Shown here: positions 48,148-56,293 of the stretch, piece after piece
Layout of the letters: each line of letters begins with the position of its first letter
Numbering within the stretch: position 1 is the first letter of the stretch
Source of the DNA: JACVRM01 sp963839815
GTDB taxonomy: Bacteria > Actinomycetota > Thermoleophilia > Gaiellales > Gaiellaceae
Assembly: GCA_963839815.1 (NCBI GenBank)
Contig: CAWIWF010000007.1
Coordinates: 169,266 to 233,265 of the forward strand
Direction of reading: 5' to 3'
DNA: 64,000 nt
Made by a program: the position numbers and the translations under genes
Notes under the pieces: model-generated
The model's database searches: none
What the model saw: only the letters and a program-made list of their open reading frames with translations
Told to the model about the DNA's origin: nothing

Positions 48148-48972
48148 GCGTGTCGGACCGGCCGGCTTGCGCGCCACGTAGGCGAACCGAGACAGGCGGC
48201 GCTCGCCGGCCAAGGTCGCGACCATGGCCAGGAAGCGCTGCGTGGCGGCATGCTCCTCTGCCCCTTCTCGGCGGGCGAGGTCCGCCGCGCGGCGCTCCCG
48301 CGCGGCGTGCCACGCCGTAGCAGTTCGGGCCGTCGCGTCGGTGACGTCCTCGATCCGCTCGACGACGAAGCCCGCGTCTGTGAGCAGTTGCTCGTCGAGG
48401 CCGGGCGGCGTGAGCACGAACTCGCCCATCGCGCCGCCGCGCACGATCATCTCGTCCCGCCGAAGCAGCCCCGTGACCGTGACCGGGTCGGTGAGGAGTG
48501 CCCGGCCGCCCGGACGGAGCAGGCGATGCCAGTCGCGCAGCACGGCGCCCCGGTCGTACAGGTGGTTGATCGCGTCGACGCAGATGACGGCGTCGAACGA
48601 CGCGTCGGCGAAGGGGAGCGGCCGCGCGGCGTCGGCCTCGACGAAGCGCGCGCGGCCTGCGAGGTCGCGCTCCGCCGCCGCAGCACTCGCCGCCGCGATC
48701 CCCGCCGCGTTGAGGTCGACGCCGATGATCCGGCAGCCGGTCTCCGCCGCGGTGAACAGCGCCGGCCCGCCGGAGCCGCTCGCCACCTCGAGCACGTCGC
48801 TCGCCGGGCCGAGCTCGAGCCAGCGGCAGAAACGGCGCTGTTCGTCGGCCGTCAGCCAGGAGTTCTGGCCGATGTCCTCCCCGAACGCCTCGGCCCGGAT
48901 CGCGCCGTAGAGGTCGTCGCCGAACCGGCCGTAGGCCGTGTCGTAGAAGCGCGTGCCCTCCTGCTCCGACAC
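48013..48972 (-). CDS. Class I SAM-dependent methyltransferase
   Basis: Small-molecule-type methyltransferase. Motif I is LEVASGSGGPALFTA, motif II IIGVDLNAAGIAAA, motif post-I FVEADAARPLPFADASFDAVICVDAINHL, and a later LRPGGRALLTDPV. Family-like sequence ends near 48165 (FAYVARKPAG); the rest of the open frame runs through the epimerase gene and is probably an artefact of a frameshift, so the real protein is about 265-270 aa. The GTG at 48972 is 6 nt from a GAGAGT box. It would be upstream of and coupled to the epimerase. Confidence 0.78.
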   Translation of the reverse strand: MSEQEGTRFYDTAYGRFGDDLYGAIRAEAFGEDIGQNSWLTADEQRRFCRWLELGPASDVLEVASGSGGPALFTAAETGCRIIGVDLNAAGIAAASAAAAERDLAGRARFVEADAARPLPFADASFDAVICVDAINHLYDRGAVLRDWHRLLRPGGRALLTDPVTVTGLLRRDEMIVRGGAMGEFVLTPPGLDEQLLTDAGFVVERIEDVTDATARTATAWHAARERRAADLARREGAEEHAATQRFLAMVATLAGERRLSRFAYVARKPAGPTRVRRPRGCSSRAAPACSAAGCGRSRRPRDTTWTPPARRARPVRPG

Positions 48973-49077
48973 GCGCCGACTCTCGCACACCGCGGCGAGG
49001 TGGTTCTCGCGACTGAGCAGCTAGTCGCGCACCGCAGGCTCTCGGCGGCACCGGATGACGTCGGGCTACCGCTCAGG

Positions 49078-49440
49078 TCACCCCGCGGCCCGGCGGTCGA
49101 GCTCGGCGACGAGGCGCTTTGGCGCCACGATGCGGTAGCTCTCCTCGATCCAGTCGCGCAGGACGTCGGCGGCAAGCTCGCCGGCGTCGAGTGGCACCGT
49201 CACCCAGCCGGCGCGGCCGAGCCCGTATCCGGTCGGTCGTGCGCCCTCGACGGACATCGCGTGCCCGTGCGACTCGTCGAGCTTGACGGTCAGCAGTGGG
49301 CCCGCATCCGGCCGGTCCGAGCCGAGGAAGGCGAAGATCTTGCCGTTCACCTTGGCGACGGGGTCGCCCCACGGCCTGTCCTCGCCGGCGCCTGGGAGCG
49401 ACAGCGCGAACCGGCGCAGCTCATCGCGGACCGTGGCCAC
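49078..49440 (-). CDS. MmcQ/YjbR family DNA-binding-fold protein
   Basis: Cytosolic protein of unknown function with the CyaY-like/MmcQ fold, 120 aa. Conserved features are LRRFALSLPGAGEDRPWGDPVAKVNGKIFAFLG, TVKLDES, the YGLGRAGWVTVPLD region and the C-terminal LRDWIEESYRIVAPKRL. I start at the GTG at 49440, where family homology begins, 8 nt from a minus-strand TAGGCT box; a longer open frame upstream is not conserved. Confidence 0.85.
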   Translation of the reverse strand: MATVRDELRRFALSLPGAGEDRPWGDPVAKVNGKIFAFLGSDRPDAGPLLTVKLDESHGHAMSVEGARPTGYGLGRAGWVTVPLDAGELAADVLRDWIEESYRIVAPKRLVAELDRRAAG

Positions 49441-49448
49441 CGGCTCCG

Positions 49449-49498
49449 AGCCTAGGCGGCCGGCCCCCCTCTGCGCGACCGCTCGTGACTGGCAGTCT
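49449..49498. promoter_or_regulatory. Divergent -10 boxes for MmcQ-like and ABC transporter genes
   Basis: Minus strand TAGGCT (49449-49454) ends 8 nt before GTG 49440. Plus strand CAGTCT (49493-49498) ends 6 nt before GTG 49505. Confidence 0.45.
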
Positions 49499-49504
49499 TG
49501 ACGC

Positions 49505-50401
49505 GTGCCCGAGCTCGCCATCCGCCTGCGCGGCGTCGTCAAGCGCTACGGCCCGATCACCGCCGTCGACGGCCTCGACCTCGACGTTCCCGAGGGGACA
49601 TGTGTCGGCCTGCTCGGGCCGAACGGGGCCGGCAAGTCCACCACCATGCGGCTCCTGACCGCGCAGGCGATCGCGGACGAGGGCGAGCTGGAGCTGCTCG
49701 GTTTCGAGCTCCCCCGCGAGTCGAAGCAGGCGCGTGCCCAGCTCGGCGTGACGCCGCAGCTCGACAACCTCGACGTGACCCTGACGGTGGCGCAGAACCT
49801 GCTCGTCTTCGCCCACCTGTACCGCATCCCGCGGTCGGAGCGCCGTGACGCGGTCGAGCGGGCGCTCGTGCGCGCGAAGCTGGTCGACCGGCGCGGCGAC
49901 CGCGTCGACAAGCTCTCCGGCGGGATGCGGCGACGGCTGCTGATCGCACGCTCGCTCATCCACCGCCCGCGGCTGATCCTGCTCGACGAGCCGACCGTCG
50001 GTCTCGACCCGCAGGTCCGCCAGGAGCTCTGGGCGCTGATCGACCTGCTGCGCAGCGAGGGCTCGACGATCCTCATGTCCACGCACTACATCGAGGAGGC
50101 GCAGCGGCTGGCCGACTCGGTCACGATCATGTCGCACGGCAAGGCGGTCGCCGCCGGGCCGCCGTCCGAGCTCGTGCAGGAGCACGCCGGCCGGGAGGTG
50201 CTCGAGATCTACGGACCGCCGGCGCGTCTGGCCGAGGTCGAGGCGGAGGCGCAGGCGCAAGGGCTGCGCACGCGGCGAACCGGCACCAGTGTCTCGGTGC
50301 TCGGCCTCGACGGCGCCAACGGCTTCGCGGGCGACGGCGAGCGGCGGCCCGCCAACCTCGAAGACGTGTTCGTGCTCCTGACGGGCGAGGAGATCGGCTG
50401 A
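49505..50401 (+). CDS. ABC transporter ATP-binding protein (DrrA/NodI-like)
   Basis: Nucleotide-binding subunit of an ABC-2 type exporter, 298 aa. Walker A is LLGPNGAGKSTT, the Q-loop VTPQLDNLD, the signature KLSGGMRRRLLIARSL, Walker B LILLDEPTVGLDP and the switch His MSTHYIEEAQ. The C-terminal extension (about residues 215-298) is like DrrA. It overlaps the permease gene by one base. Drug, lipid or polysaccharide export are all possible. Confidence 0.92.
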   Translation: MPELAIRLRGVVKRYGPITAVDGLDLDVPEGTCVGLLGPNGAGKSTTMRLLTAQAIADEGELELLGFELPRESKQARAQLGVTPQLDNLDVTLTVAQNLLVFAHLYRIPRSERRDAVERALVRAKLVDRRGDRVDKLSGGMRRRLLIARSLIHRPRLILLDEPTVGLDPQVRQELWALIDLLRSEGSTILMSTHYIEEAQRLADSVTIMSHGKAVAAGPPSELVQEHAGREVLEIYGPPARLAEVEAEAQAQGLRTRRTGTSVSVLGLDGANGFAGDGERRPANLEDVFVLLTGEEIG

Positions 50402-51198
50402 TGGCCGTCGCGACCGCACGCCAGCGCCGGCTCGGCCGCCTCGAGCGCGCCGCCATCACCGGCGTGCTCGTGCGCGAGGCTGTCAACTTCTCCTCCTACT
50501 GGCGCTCGGCGTCCTTCTCCTCCACCGTCGAGCCGACCGTCTACCTGCTCGCGTTCGGCTTCGGGTTCGGCTCGCTGGTGAGCCGGATCGGCGGCTACGA
50601 GTACGTCGAGTTCGTCGGCACCGGCACGGTCGCGACCGCCGTGCTCTTCTCCAGCGCGTTCCCCGCCATGTTCGGGACGTTCGTCAAGTACCAGTTCCAG
50701 CGCACGTACGACGCCATCCTGGCCGCGCCGGTCGACACCGAGGAGCTCGTCACCGCCGAGGCGCTCTGGATCGCGACCCGGGCCGGGACGTACGGCTGCG
50801 TGCCGCTGCTGGTGGCGATCGCCTTCGGCCTCGACCCGGCCTGGAGCATGCTCGTCGTGCCGGGGATCGCCTGGGTGGCCGGCTTCGGCTGGGCCTGCTT
50901 CGGGATCGCGATCGCCGGCTTCGCCAAGTCGTTCGAGAACTTCAACTACGTCGTCAGCGCGGTGCTGACCCCGCTCTTCCTCGTCGCGGGCACGTTCTTC
51001 CCGCTCGACCGGCTGCCTGAGTGGGCGCAGGTCCTCGGCAACGTCAACCCGCTTCACCACTGCGTCGAGCTCGTCCGCCATGCCGCCTTCGGCTGGGAGG
51101 GCCCGACCGACCTGCTGCGCCTTGGCGCGCTCATCGTGTTCGGGCTCGTCGTCTGGCGCGTCGCCATCCACGCGATGACGCGCAAGCTCATCGACTGA
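50401..51198 (+). CDS. ABC-2 type transporter permease (NodJ-like)
   Basis: Integral membrane subunit of 265 aa with six predicted helices. YEYVEFVGTGTVATAVLFSS and FQRTYDAILAAPVDTEELV are typical of the NodJ/DrrB family, as is the C-terminal FLVAGTFFPLDRLPEWAQVLGNVNPLHHCVELVR. It pairs with the preceding ATPase to form the complete exporter. Confidence 0.92.
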   Translation: MAVATARQRRLGRLERAAITGVLVREAVNFSSYWRSASFSSTVEPTVYLLAFGFGFGSLVSRIGGYEYVEFVGTGTVATAVLFSSAFPAMFGTFVKYQFQRTYDAILAAPVDTEELVTAEALWIATRAGTYGCVPLLVAIAFGLDPAWSMLVVPGIAWVAGFGWACFGIAIAGFAKSFENFNYVVSAVLTPLFLVAGTFFPLDRLPEWAQVLGNVNPLHHCVELVRHAAFGWEGPTDLLRLGALIVFGLVVWRVAIHAMTRKLID

Positions 51199-51214
51199 CC
51201 TGCGGCCTTCGCCG

Positions 51215-51220
51215 TACGCT
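51215..51220 (+). promoter_or_regulatory. -10 box for leaderless first cyclase-AAA gene
   Basis: TACGCT ends 6 nt before the GTG at 51227; the paralogue at 56294 has the identical hexamer and spacing. Confidence 0.6.
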
Positions 51221-51226
51221 TCACTC

Positions 51227-54200
51227 GTGCCGGTTTGCGCCAACTGTGGGCAGGAGAACCCGGAGGGCTTCCGCTTCTGCGGGTCGTGCGGTGCCGAGCT
51301 CGGCGCCGGCCCGGTCCCGGAGCGGCGCGAGGAGCGGAAGCAGGTCACCGTCGTCTTCTGCGACCTGGTTGGCTTCACCGCCCGCTCGGAGCGGCTCGAC
51401 CCGGAGGACGTGAGCGCGACGCTTGCGCCGTACCACGCTCGCGTCCGGGCTGTGCTCGAGCAGTACGGCGGCAGCGTCGAGAAGTTCATCGGCGACGCCG
51501 TGATGGCGGTGTTCGGCGCTCCTGTCGCGCACGAGGATGACCCCGAGCGTGCCGTCCGGGCCGCCCTCGCGATCAGGGACGAGCTCCGCGAGGACGGCGA
51601 CCTGGACGTCCGCCTCGCCGTCAACACCGGCGAGGCACTGGTGCGGCTGGACGCGATCGCGCAGGAGGGCGAGACGCTCGTCACGGGCGACGTGGTCAAC
51701 ACTGCCGCGAGGCTTCAGGCGGCTGCGCCGGTCAACGGCGTGCTCGTCGGCGGGGCCACCCACCGCTCGACCGAGCGTGCAATCTCTTACCGGCCGGCCG
51801 AGCCGGTGGTCGCCAAGGGCAAGGCCGACCCGATCAGTGTCTGGGAAGCCCTCGAGGCGCGTGCCCGGTTCGGCGTGGACGTACGCCAGCAGGGCCGGAC
51901 TCCGCTGGTGGGGCGGGAGCGCGAGCTCGAGCTGCTCTGGGGGGCGCTCACCCGGGCGCGAGAGGAACGCGAGCCCCAGCTGGTGACGCTGGTCGGCGTC
52001 CCGGGGATCGGTAAGAGCCGGCTCGTCTGGGAGCTGTTCCGGCGCACGGACGCGGAGCCGGAGTTCGTCACCTGGCGGCAGGGCCGGTCGCTGCCCTACG
52101 GGGAGGGAGTCAGCTTCTGGGCGCTCGCCGAGATGGTCAAGGCGCAGGCGGGGATCCTCGACACCGACTCGGTCGAGCAGGCAACCGAGAAGCTCGAGGC
52201 TGCCGTACGGCAGGTCGATGCCGGCGGCGACGAGGCCTGGCTGCTGCGGCACCTCAGGCCCCTCGCGGGGCTGGACGCCGGGGCGCCGCCCGCGGAGGCG
52301 GGGGAGTCCGCCGGCGCCTGGCGCCTCTTCTTCGAAGCGCTCGCCGATCGCACGCCGCTCGTGCTCGTCTTCGAGGACCTGCACTGGGCCGACGAGGGTG
52401 TGCTCGATTTCGTCGACGAGCTCGTCGATGCGGCTCGCGGTGTGCCCCTGCTCGTCGTCGCGACCGCACGGCCCGAGCTGGGCGAGCGCCGTCCCGGCTG
52501 GGGTGGGGGGAAGGCGAACGCGCTCACGATCTCGCTGCAGCCTCTGTCCGAGGAAGACACCGCACAACTCGCCCACGACGTGCTCGGCCGGGCCGCGGTG
52601 CCGGCGGAGCTGCAGGCACAGCTGCTCGCTCGGGCGGGCGGGAACCCGCTCTTCGCCGAGGAGTTCGCCCGCCTCGCGGCCGAGAAGGGCGCCGGGGCCG
52701 AGCTGCCGGACACGGTCGGGGCGCTCATCGCCGCGCGGCTCGACGCGCTGCCGGCGGGCGAGAAGGAGCTGCTCCACCGCGCCGCAGTCGTCGGCAAGGT
52801 CTTCTGGGCCGGCGCGCTCGGGGACGTGGGCAGCAAGGAGCGGCTGAGCGCGCTCGAGCGCAAGGACTTCATTCGCCGCGACCGGCGCTCCTCGGTCGCC
52901 GGCGAGAGCGAGTACGTCTTCCGCCACATCCTCACCCGCGACGTCGCCTACTCGCAGATTCCGAGAGGGCGGCGCGCCGAGCTCCACGAGGCCACCGCCG
53001 GCTGGCTCGAGTCGCTCTCACCCGACCGCGCCGAGGACCGGGCCGACATGCTGGCGCACCACTACGGCAGCGCTCTCGAGTACGCGCGTGCAGCCGGAAG
53101 GAGCGTGGACGGTCTCGCCGATCGGGCCCGCCGCGCATTCCGGGAGGCGGGCGACAGGTCGGCGTCCCTGTCTGCGTTCCAGGCCGCCACCCGCCACTAC
53201 CGCGCCGCGCTCGAGCTGTCACCCGAAGACGAGGAGCGCGCCGCACTGCTGCTCGCCGCCGGCCGCGCAGCGGCCGAGAGCGACGCTGGCGAGCAGGAGC
53301 TGGAGGAGGCCGCGACGCTGCTGCTGCGGCAGGGGAACCGCGAGTGGGCGGCAGAGGCGGAGGCGGTGCTGGGCGCCGTACTGTGGCGGCAGGGCGACCA
53401 GGCGCACTCACACGAGCACTACGCGCGCGCCGAGGCACTCATCCAGGGCTTGCCGGACTCACCCGTCAGGGGGTTCGTCGTCGGAATGCTCGCCGGGGTG
53501 GCGATGGTCTCGGAGGAGTCGGAGCGTGCGCTCGCGCTCGCCGAGGAGGCTGCGCGAATCGGAGCCGAGCTCGGGCTGAACGACCTCCGCATCCGGTCGC
53601 TGACGACCATGGGCAGCGCCACGTTGCGGGGGGCCAGGGACGACGCGATCGCGTACTTCGAGCGGGCGCTCGAGCTCGGCCGAACGTCGCCGACGCCGGC
53701 GGTGATCCGAACCTACTCGAACTTCGCCACGGCTCTGACCAGCTTCGGCGAGCTGCGGCGAGCGGCCGAGATCCAGCGCGAGGGTCTCGCCCAGGCAGCA
53801 CGCTGGGGTGAGACCTCGATGACGCGCTGGCTGCGCGGACTGGCGGCCTGGTCCTCCTTCGCCGTGGGCGAGTGGGACGAGGCCCTGCGGTTGGCCGAGT
53901 CCTTCCTGGACGAGGTGGAGCGGCGCGGGCGCCACTATCTCGAGGGGGGCAACCTGGTCGTCAGGGGGGCGATCGGCCTCGCGCGCGACGACGTGCGGGG
54001 CGCCCTCGAGGACTCCGCGGCGGCCGAGGAGCTGGCGCGCCAGGTCACCGACCCGCAGGCCGTCTACCCGGCTTTGGGCTTTCGGGCCGAGGTGCTCTTC
54101 GAGGCCGGGCGAGAGACCGAGGCCGTGGCCCTGGTCGACGAGCTGCTCGCGCTCTGGCAGGCCGATCCGGCGGCCCCGATGTACGGGGGCGAGCCAGTCG

Positions 54201-54547
54201 CCGCCATGCTCTGCCATCTGGGGCGCGAGCAGGACATCCAGCCGTTGCTCGAGTCGCGGCGTGCGCAGGCGGAGCGGATCCCGTGGGCCGCGGCGCTGAT
54301 CGCGATCGCGGAGCGCCGCTTCGTCGACGCCGCCGAGATCTATGCGGGCATGGGCGCGGAGACCCTGACGGCGCGCACGCGTCTGCACGCAGCCGAGGAC
54401 CTCGACCGGCGCGGGCAGCGCGAAGCGGCGCAGGAGCAGGCGAGCCGGGCGCTCGTGTTCTTCCGCTCGGTCGGCGCCAGCCGGTACGCGCGCGGGGCCG
54501 AGGCGGTGCTCGGAGCCCCGAACCGACGCGCGTCCGCGGGCTCCTGA
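51227..54547 (+). CDS. Zinc-ribbon / class III nucleotide cyclase / AAA ATPase / TPR protein (paralogue 1)
   Basis: Large multidomain signalling protein of 1106 aa. Residues 1-25 hold a zinc ribbon (CANC, CGSC). Residues 40-210 form a class III cyclase domain: metal Asp in FCDLVGFT and FIGDAVMAVFG, a Lys in EKFIGD and Asn/Arg in VVNTAARLQ, so it looks competent to make cAMP or cGMP. An STAND-like ATPase follows with Walker A GVPGIGKS (257-264) and VFEDLHWADE. The last 500 residues are TPR-like helices. Ligand and output are unknown; no separate DNA-binding domain is seen. It lies after an ABC exporter. Confidence 0.87.
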   Translation: MPVCANCGQENPEGFRFCGSCGAELGAGPVPERREERKQVTVVFCDLVGFTARSERLDPEDVSATLAPYHARVRAVLEQYGGSVEKFIGDAVMAVFGAPVAHEDDPERAVRAALAIRDELREDGDLDVRLAVNTGEALVRLDAIAQEGETLVTGDVVNTAARLQAAAPVNGVLVGGATHRSTERAISYRPAEPVVAKGKADPISVWEALEARARFGVDVRQQGRTPLVGRERELELLWGALTRAREEREPQLVTLVGVPGIGKSRLVWELFRRTDAEPEFVTWRQGRSLPYGEGVSFWALAEMVKAQAGILDTDSVEQATEKLEAAVRQVDAGGDEAWLLRHLRPLAGLDAGAPPAEAGESAGAWRLFFEALADRTPLVLVFEDLHWADEGVLDFVDELVDAARGVPLLVVATARPELGERRPGWGGGKANALTISLQPLSEEDTAQLAHDVLGRAAVPAELQAQLLARAGGNPLFAEEFARLAAEKGAGAELPDTVGALIAARLDALPAGEKELLHRAAVVGKVFWAGALGDVGSKERLSALERKDFIRRDRRSSVAGESEYVFRHILTRDVAYSQIPRGRRAELHEATAGWLESLSPDRAEDRADMLAHHYGSALEYARAAGRSVDGLADRARRAFREAGDRSASLSAFQAATRHYRAALELSPEDEERAALLLAAGRAAAESDAGEQELEEAATLLLRQGNREWAAEAEAVLGAVLWRQGDQAHSHEHYARAEALIQGLPDSPVRGFVVGMLAGVAMVSEESERALALAEEAARIGAELGLNDLRIRSLTTMGSATLRGARDDAIAYFERALELGRTSPTPAVIRTYSNFATALTSFGELRRAAEIQREGLAQAARWGETSMTRWLRGLAAWSSFAVGEWDEALRLAESFLDEVERRGRHYLEGGNLVVRGAIGLARDDVRGALEDSAAAEELARQVTDPQAVYPALGFRAEVLFEAGRETEAVALVDELLALWQADPAAPMYGGEPVAAMLCHLGREQDIQPLLESRRAQAERIPWAAALIAIAERRFVDAAEIYAGMGAETLTARTRLHAAEDLDRRGQREAAQEQASRALVFFRSVGASRYARGAEAVLGAPNRRASAGS

Positions 54548-54564
54548 CGCCGCGGCCGAGCCTC

Positions 54565-54570
54565 TAGGCT
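54565..54570 (+). promoter_or_regulatory. -10 box for leaderless aldo/keto reductase gene
   Basis: TAGGCT ends exactly 6 nt before the GTG at 54577. Confidence 0.55.
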
Positions 54571-54576
54571 GGCCCG

Positions 54577-55487
54577 GTGCGGACGCGGACGATCGCGGGT
54601 GTGCTCCAGGTCGGCGTCGTCGGGCTCGGCTGCAACAACTTCGGCGGCCGCATCGACGAGGCGGCGTCTCGGGCGGTCATCGACGCGGCGCTCGACGCGG
54701 GCATCACGCTCTTCGACACCGCCGACGTCTACGGCGGGGGCGGCGGCAGCGAGGAGATCATCGGACGGGCGCTCGGCGGCCGGAGAGACCGGGTCGTGCT
54801 CGCCACGAAGTTCGGCTGGAACCGTGCCGAAGGTGGCGTCGCCCGCGGCTCCCGCGCCCACGTCCGCGAGGCGGTCGAGGCCTCTCTGCGGCGCCTCCAG
54901 ACCGACCGGATCGACCTCCTCCAGTACCACCGCCCGGACGGCGTCACGCCGGTCGAGGAGACGCTCGGCGCTCTCGACGAGCTCGTGCGGGAGGGGAAGG
55001 TGCGCGCTATCGGCTCGTCCAACTTCACGGCCGCACAGGTCGCTGAGGCACACGCGGCGGCGAGCGAGCAGCGCCTGACGCCGTTCGCCACCGAGCAGAG
55101 CGAGTACTCGCTGCTCGCGGCGCGGACGTCGAGGCCGAGCTCCTGCCGGCCTGCAGGCGGCTCGGGATCGGCTTCATTCCCTACTTCCCCCTCGCCGCCG
55201 GCCTGCTCACCGGCAAGGTCGGCCGCGACCGGCCGCCCGCGGAGGGGACTCGCCTGCACGGACGCGAGCTCGACGAGGCCGACCTCGAGCGGGTCGAGCG
55301 GCTGAGGGCCCTCGCTGCCGAGTGGGGGGTCTCGCTGCTCGAGCTGGCGATCGGCGGGCTCGCCGCCGAGGAGGGCGTCGTCTCGGTCATCGCGGGTGCG
55401 ACGAAGCCGGAGCAGGTGCGTGCCAATGTCGCTGCGGGCGGCTGGGAGCCAACCGTCGACCAACTGGCGACACTCCGGGAGACCTGA
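54577..55487 (+). CDS. Aldo/keto reductase (one frameshift)
   Basis: NADPH-dependent TIM-barrel reductase of about 303 aa. First frame: LGLGCNNFGG-like start (VGLGCNNFGG), the catalytic Asp-Tyr region ITLFDTADVYGGGGGSEEIIG, Lys in VVLATKFGW, and IDLLQYHRPDGVTPVEETLGALDELV with the His. The frame changes near 55122 (CGGACGTC, one base short), and the second frame carries ELLPACRRLGIGFIPYFPLAAGLLTGK and VVSVIAGATKPEQV to the TGA at 55485-55487. Followed after 6 bp by a dienelactone hydrolase. Substrate unknown. Confidence 0.85.
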
Positions 55488-55493
55488 GCCACC

Positions 55494-56258
55494 GTGTGCT
55501 TCGAGCTCGACTCGCGGCCGCCGATCCCCGTCGTCTCCGGCGCGGCGATCTCCCACGACGAGCTGGTGCTCGAGGCGGGGGACGGCAACCGGCTCGCGGC
55601 GTTCGCGGCCCTGCCGGACGAGGCGAGCGGGAGCGGCATCGTCCTGCTCCCGGACGTGCGCGGCCTCTACCGCTTCTACGAAGAGGTGGCCCTGCGCTTC
55701 GCCGAGCGCGGCCACGCCGCCGTCGCCATCGACTACTTCGGGCGCACGGCCGGCCCGGCGAGCCGGGGCGACGACTTCCCGTTCATGGATCACGTGCGCG
55801 AGACAACGCCCGACGGCGTCCAGGCCGACGTCGCCGCAGCGGTCGCGCTCCTGCGGTCACCCGCGGGCGGCAGCTGCCGGTCGGTCTTTACCGTCGGCTT
55901 CTGCTTCGGCGGTCGCCACTCGTGGCTCGCCGCCGCGGCAGGGCACGGCCTCGCCGGAGCCGTGGGCTTCTACGGCCGTCCGGGCCCGGGAGCGGACGGT
56001 GCGCCGGGCCCCGCGCAGCGTGCGGAGGACATGCGCGCCCCGATTCTCGGGCTGATGGGCGGCGCCGACCGGGGCATCCCGGCGGAGGACGTCGAGGCGT
56101 TCGAGCAAGCCCTGACGGCCGCCGGCGTCGAGCACGAGCTCGTGACGTATGCGGGCGCGCCCCACAGCTTCTTCGACCGCCTCCAGGAGGAGCACGCCGA
56201 GGCATCGGCGGACGCGTGGCGGCGTGTGCTGGCGTTCGTCGAGCGGCACGGCCGCTGA
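55494..56258 (+). CDS. Dienelactone hydrolase family protein
   Basis: Alpha/beta hydrolase of 254 aa. The nucleophile is Cys in VGFCFGGRHSW, as in dienelactone hydrolases; the Asp is in LMGGADRGIPAE and the His in YAGAPHSFFDR. An N-terminal MCFELDSRPP segment is common in actinobacterial members. GTG start 6 bp after the aldo/keto reductase, so they are likely one operon between the two cyclase genes. Confidence 0.9.
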   Translation: MCFELDSRPPIPVVSGAAISHDELVLEAGDGNRLAAFAALPDEASGSGIVLLPDVRGLYRFYEEVALRFAERGHAAVAIDYFGRTAGPASRGDDFPFMDHVRETTPDGVQADVAAAVALLRSPAGGSCRSVFTVGFCFGGRHSWLAAAAGHGLAGAVGFYGRPGPGADGAPGPAQRAEDMRAPILGLMGGADRGIPAEDVEAFEQALTAAGVEHELVTYAGAPHSFFDRLQEEHAEASADAWRRVLAFVERHGR

Positions 56259-56281
56259 CGGCCACCGCCCGGGTTCCCGCA

Positions 56282-56287
56282 TACGCT
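56282..56287 (+). promoter_or_regulatory. -10 box for leaderless second cyclase-AAA gene
   Basis: TACGCT ends exactly 6 nt before the ATG at 56294. Confidence 0.6.
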
Positions 56288-56293
56288 TGAGCC

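Noticed and set aside
48013..48165. C-terminal 50 residues of the methyltransferase open frame as real protein
   Set aside because: They overlap the Rossmann motif of the epimerase in another frame and do not resemble methyltransferases.
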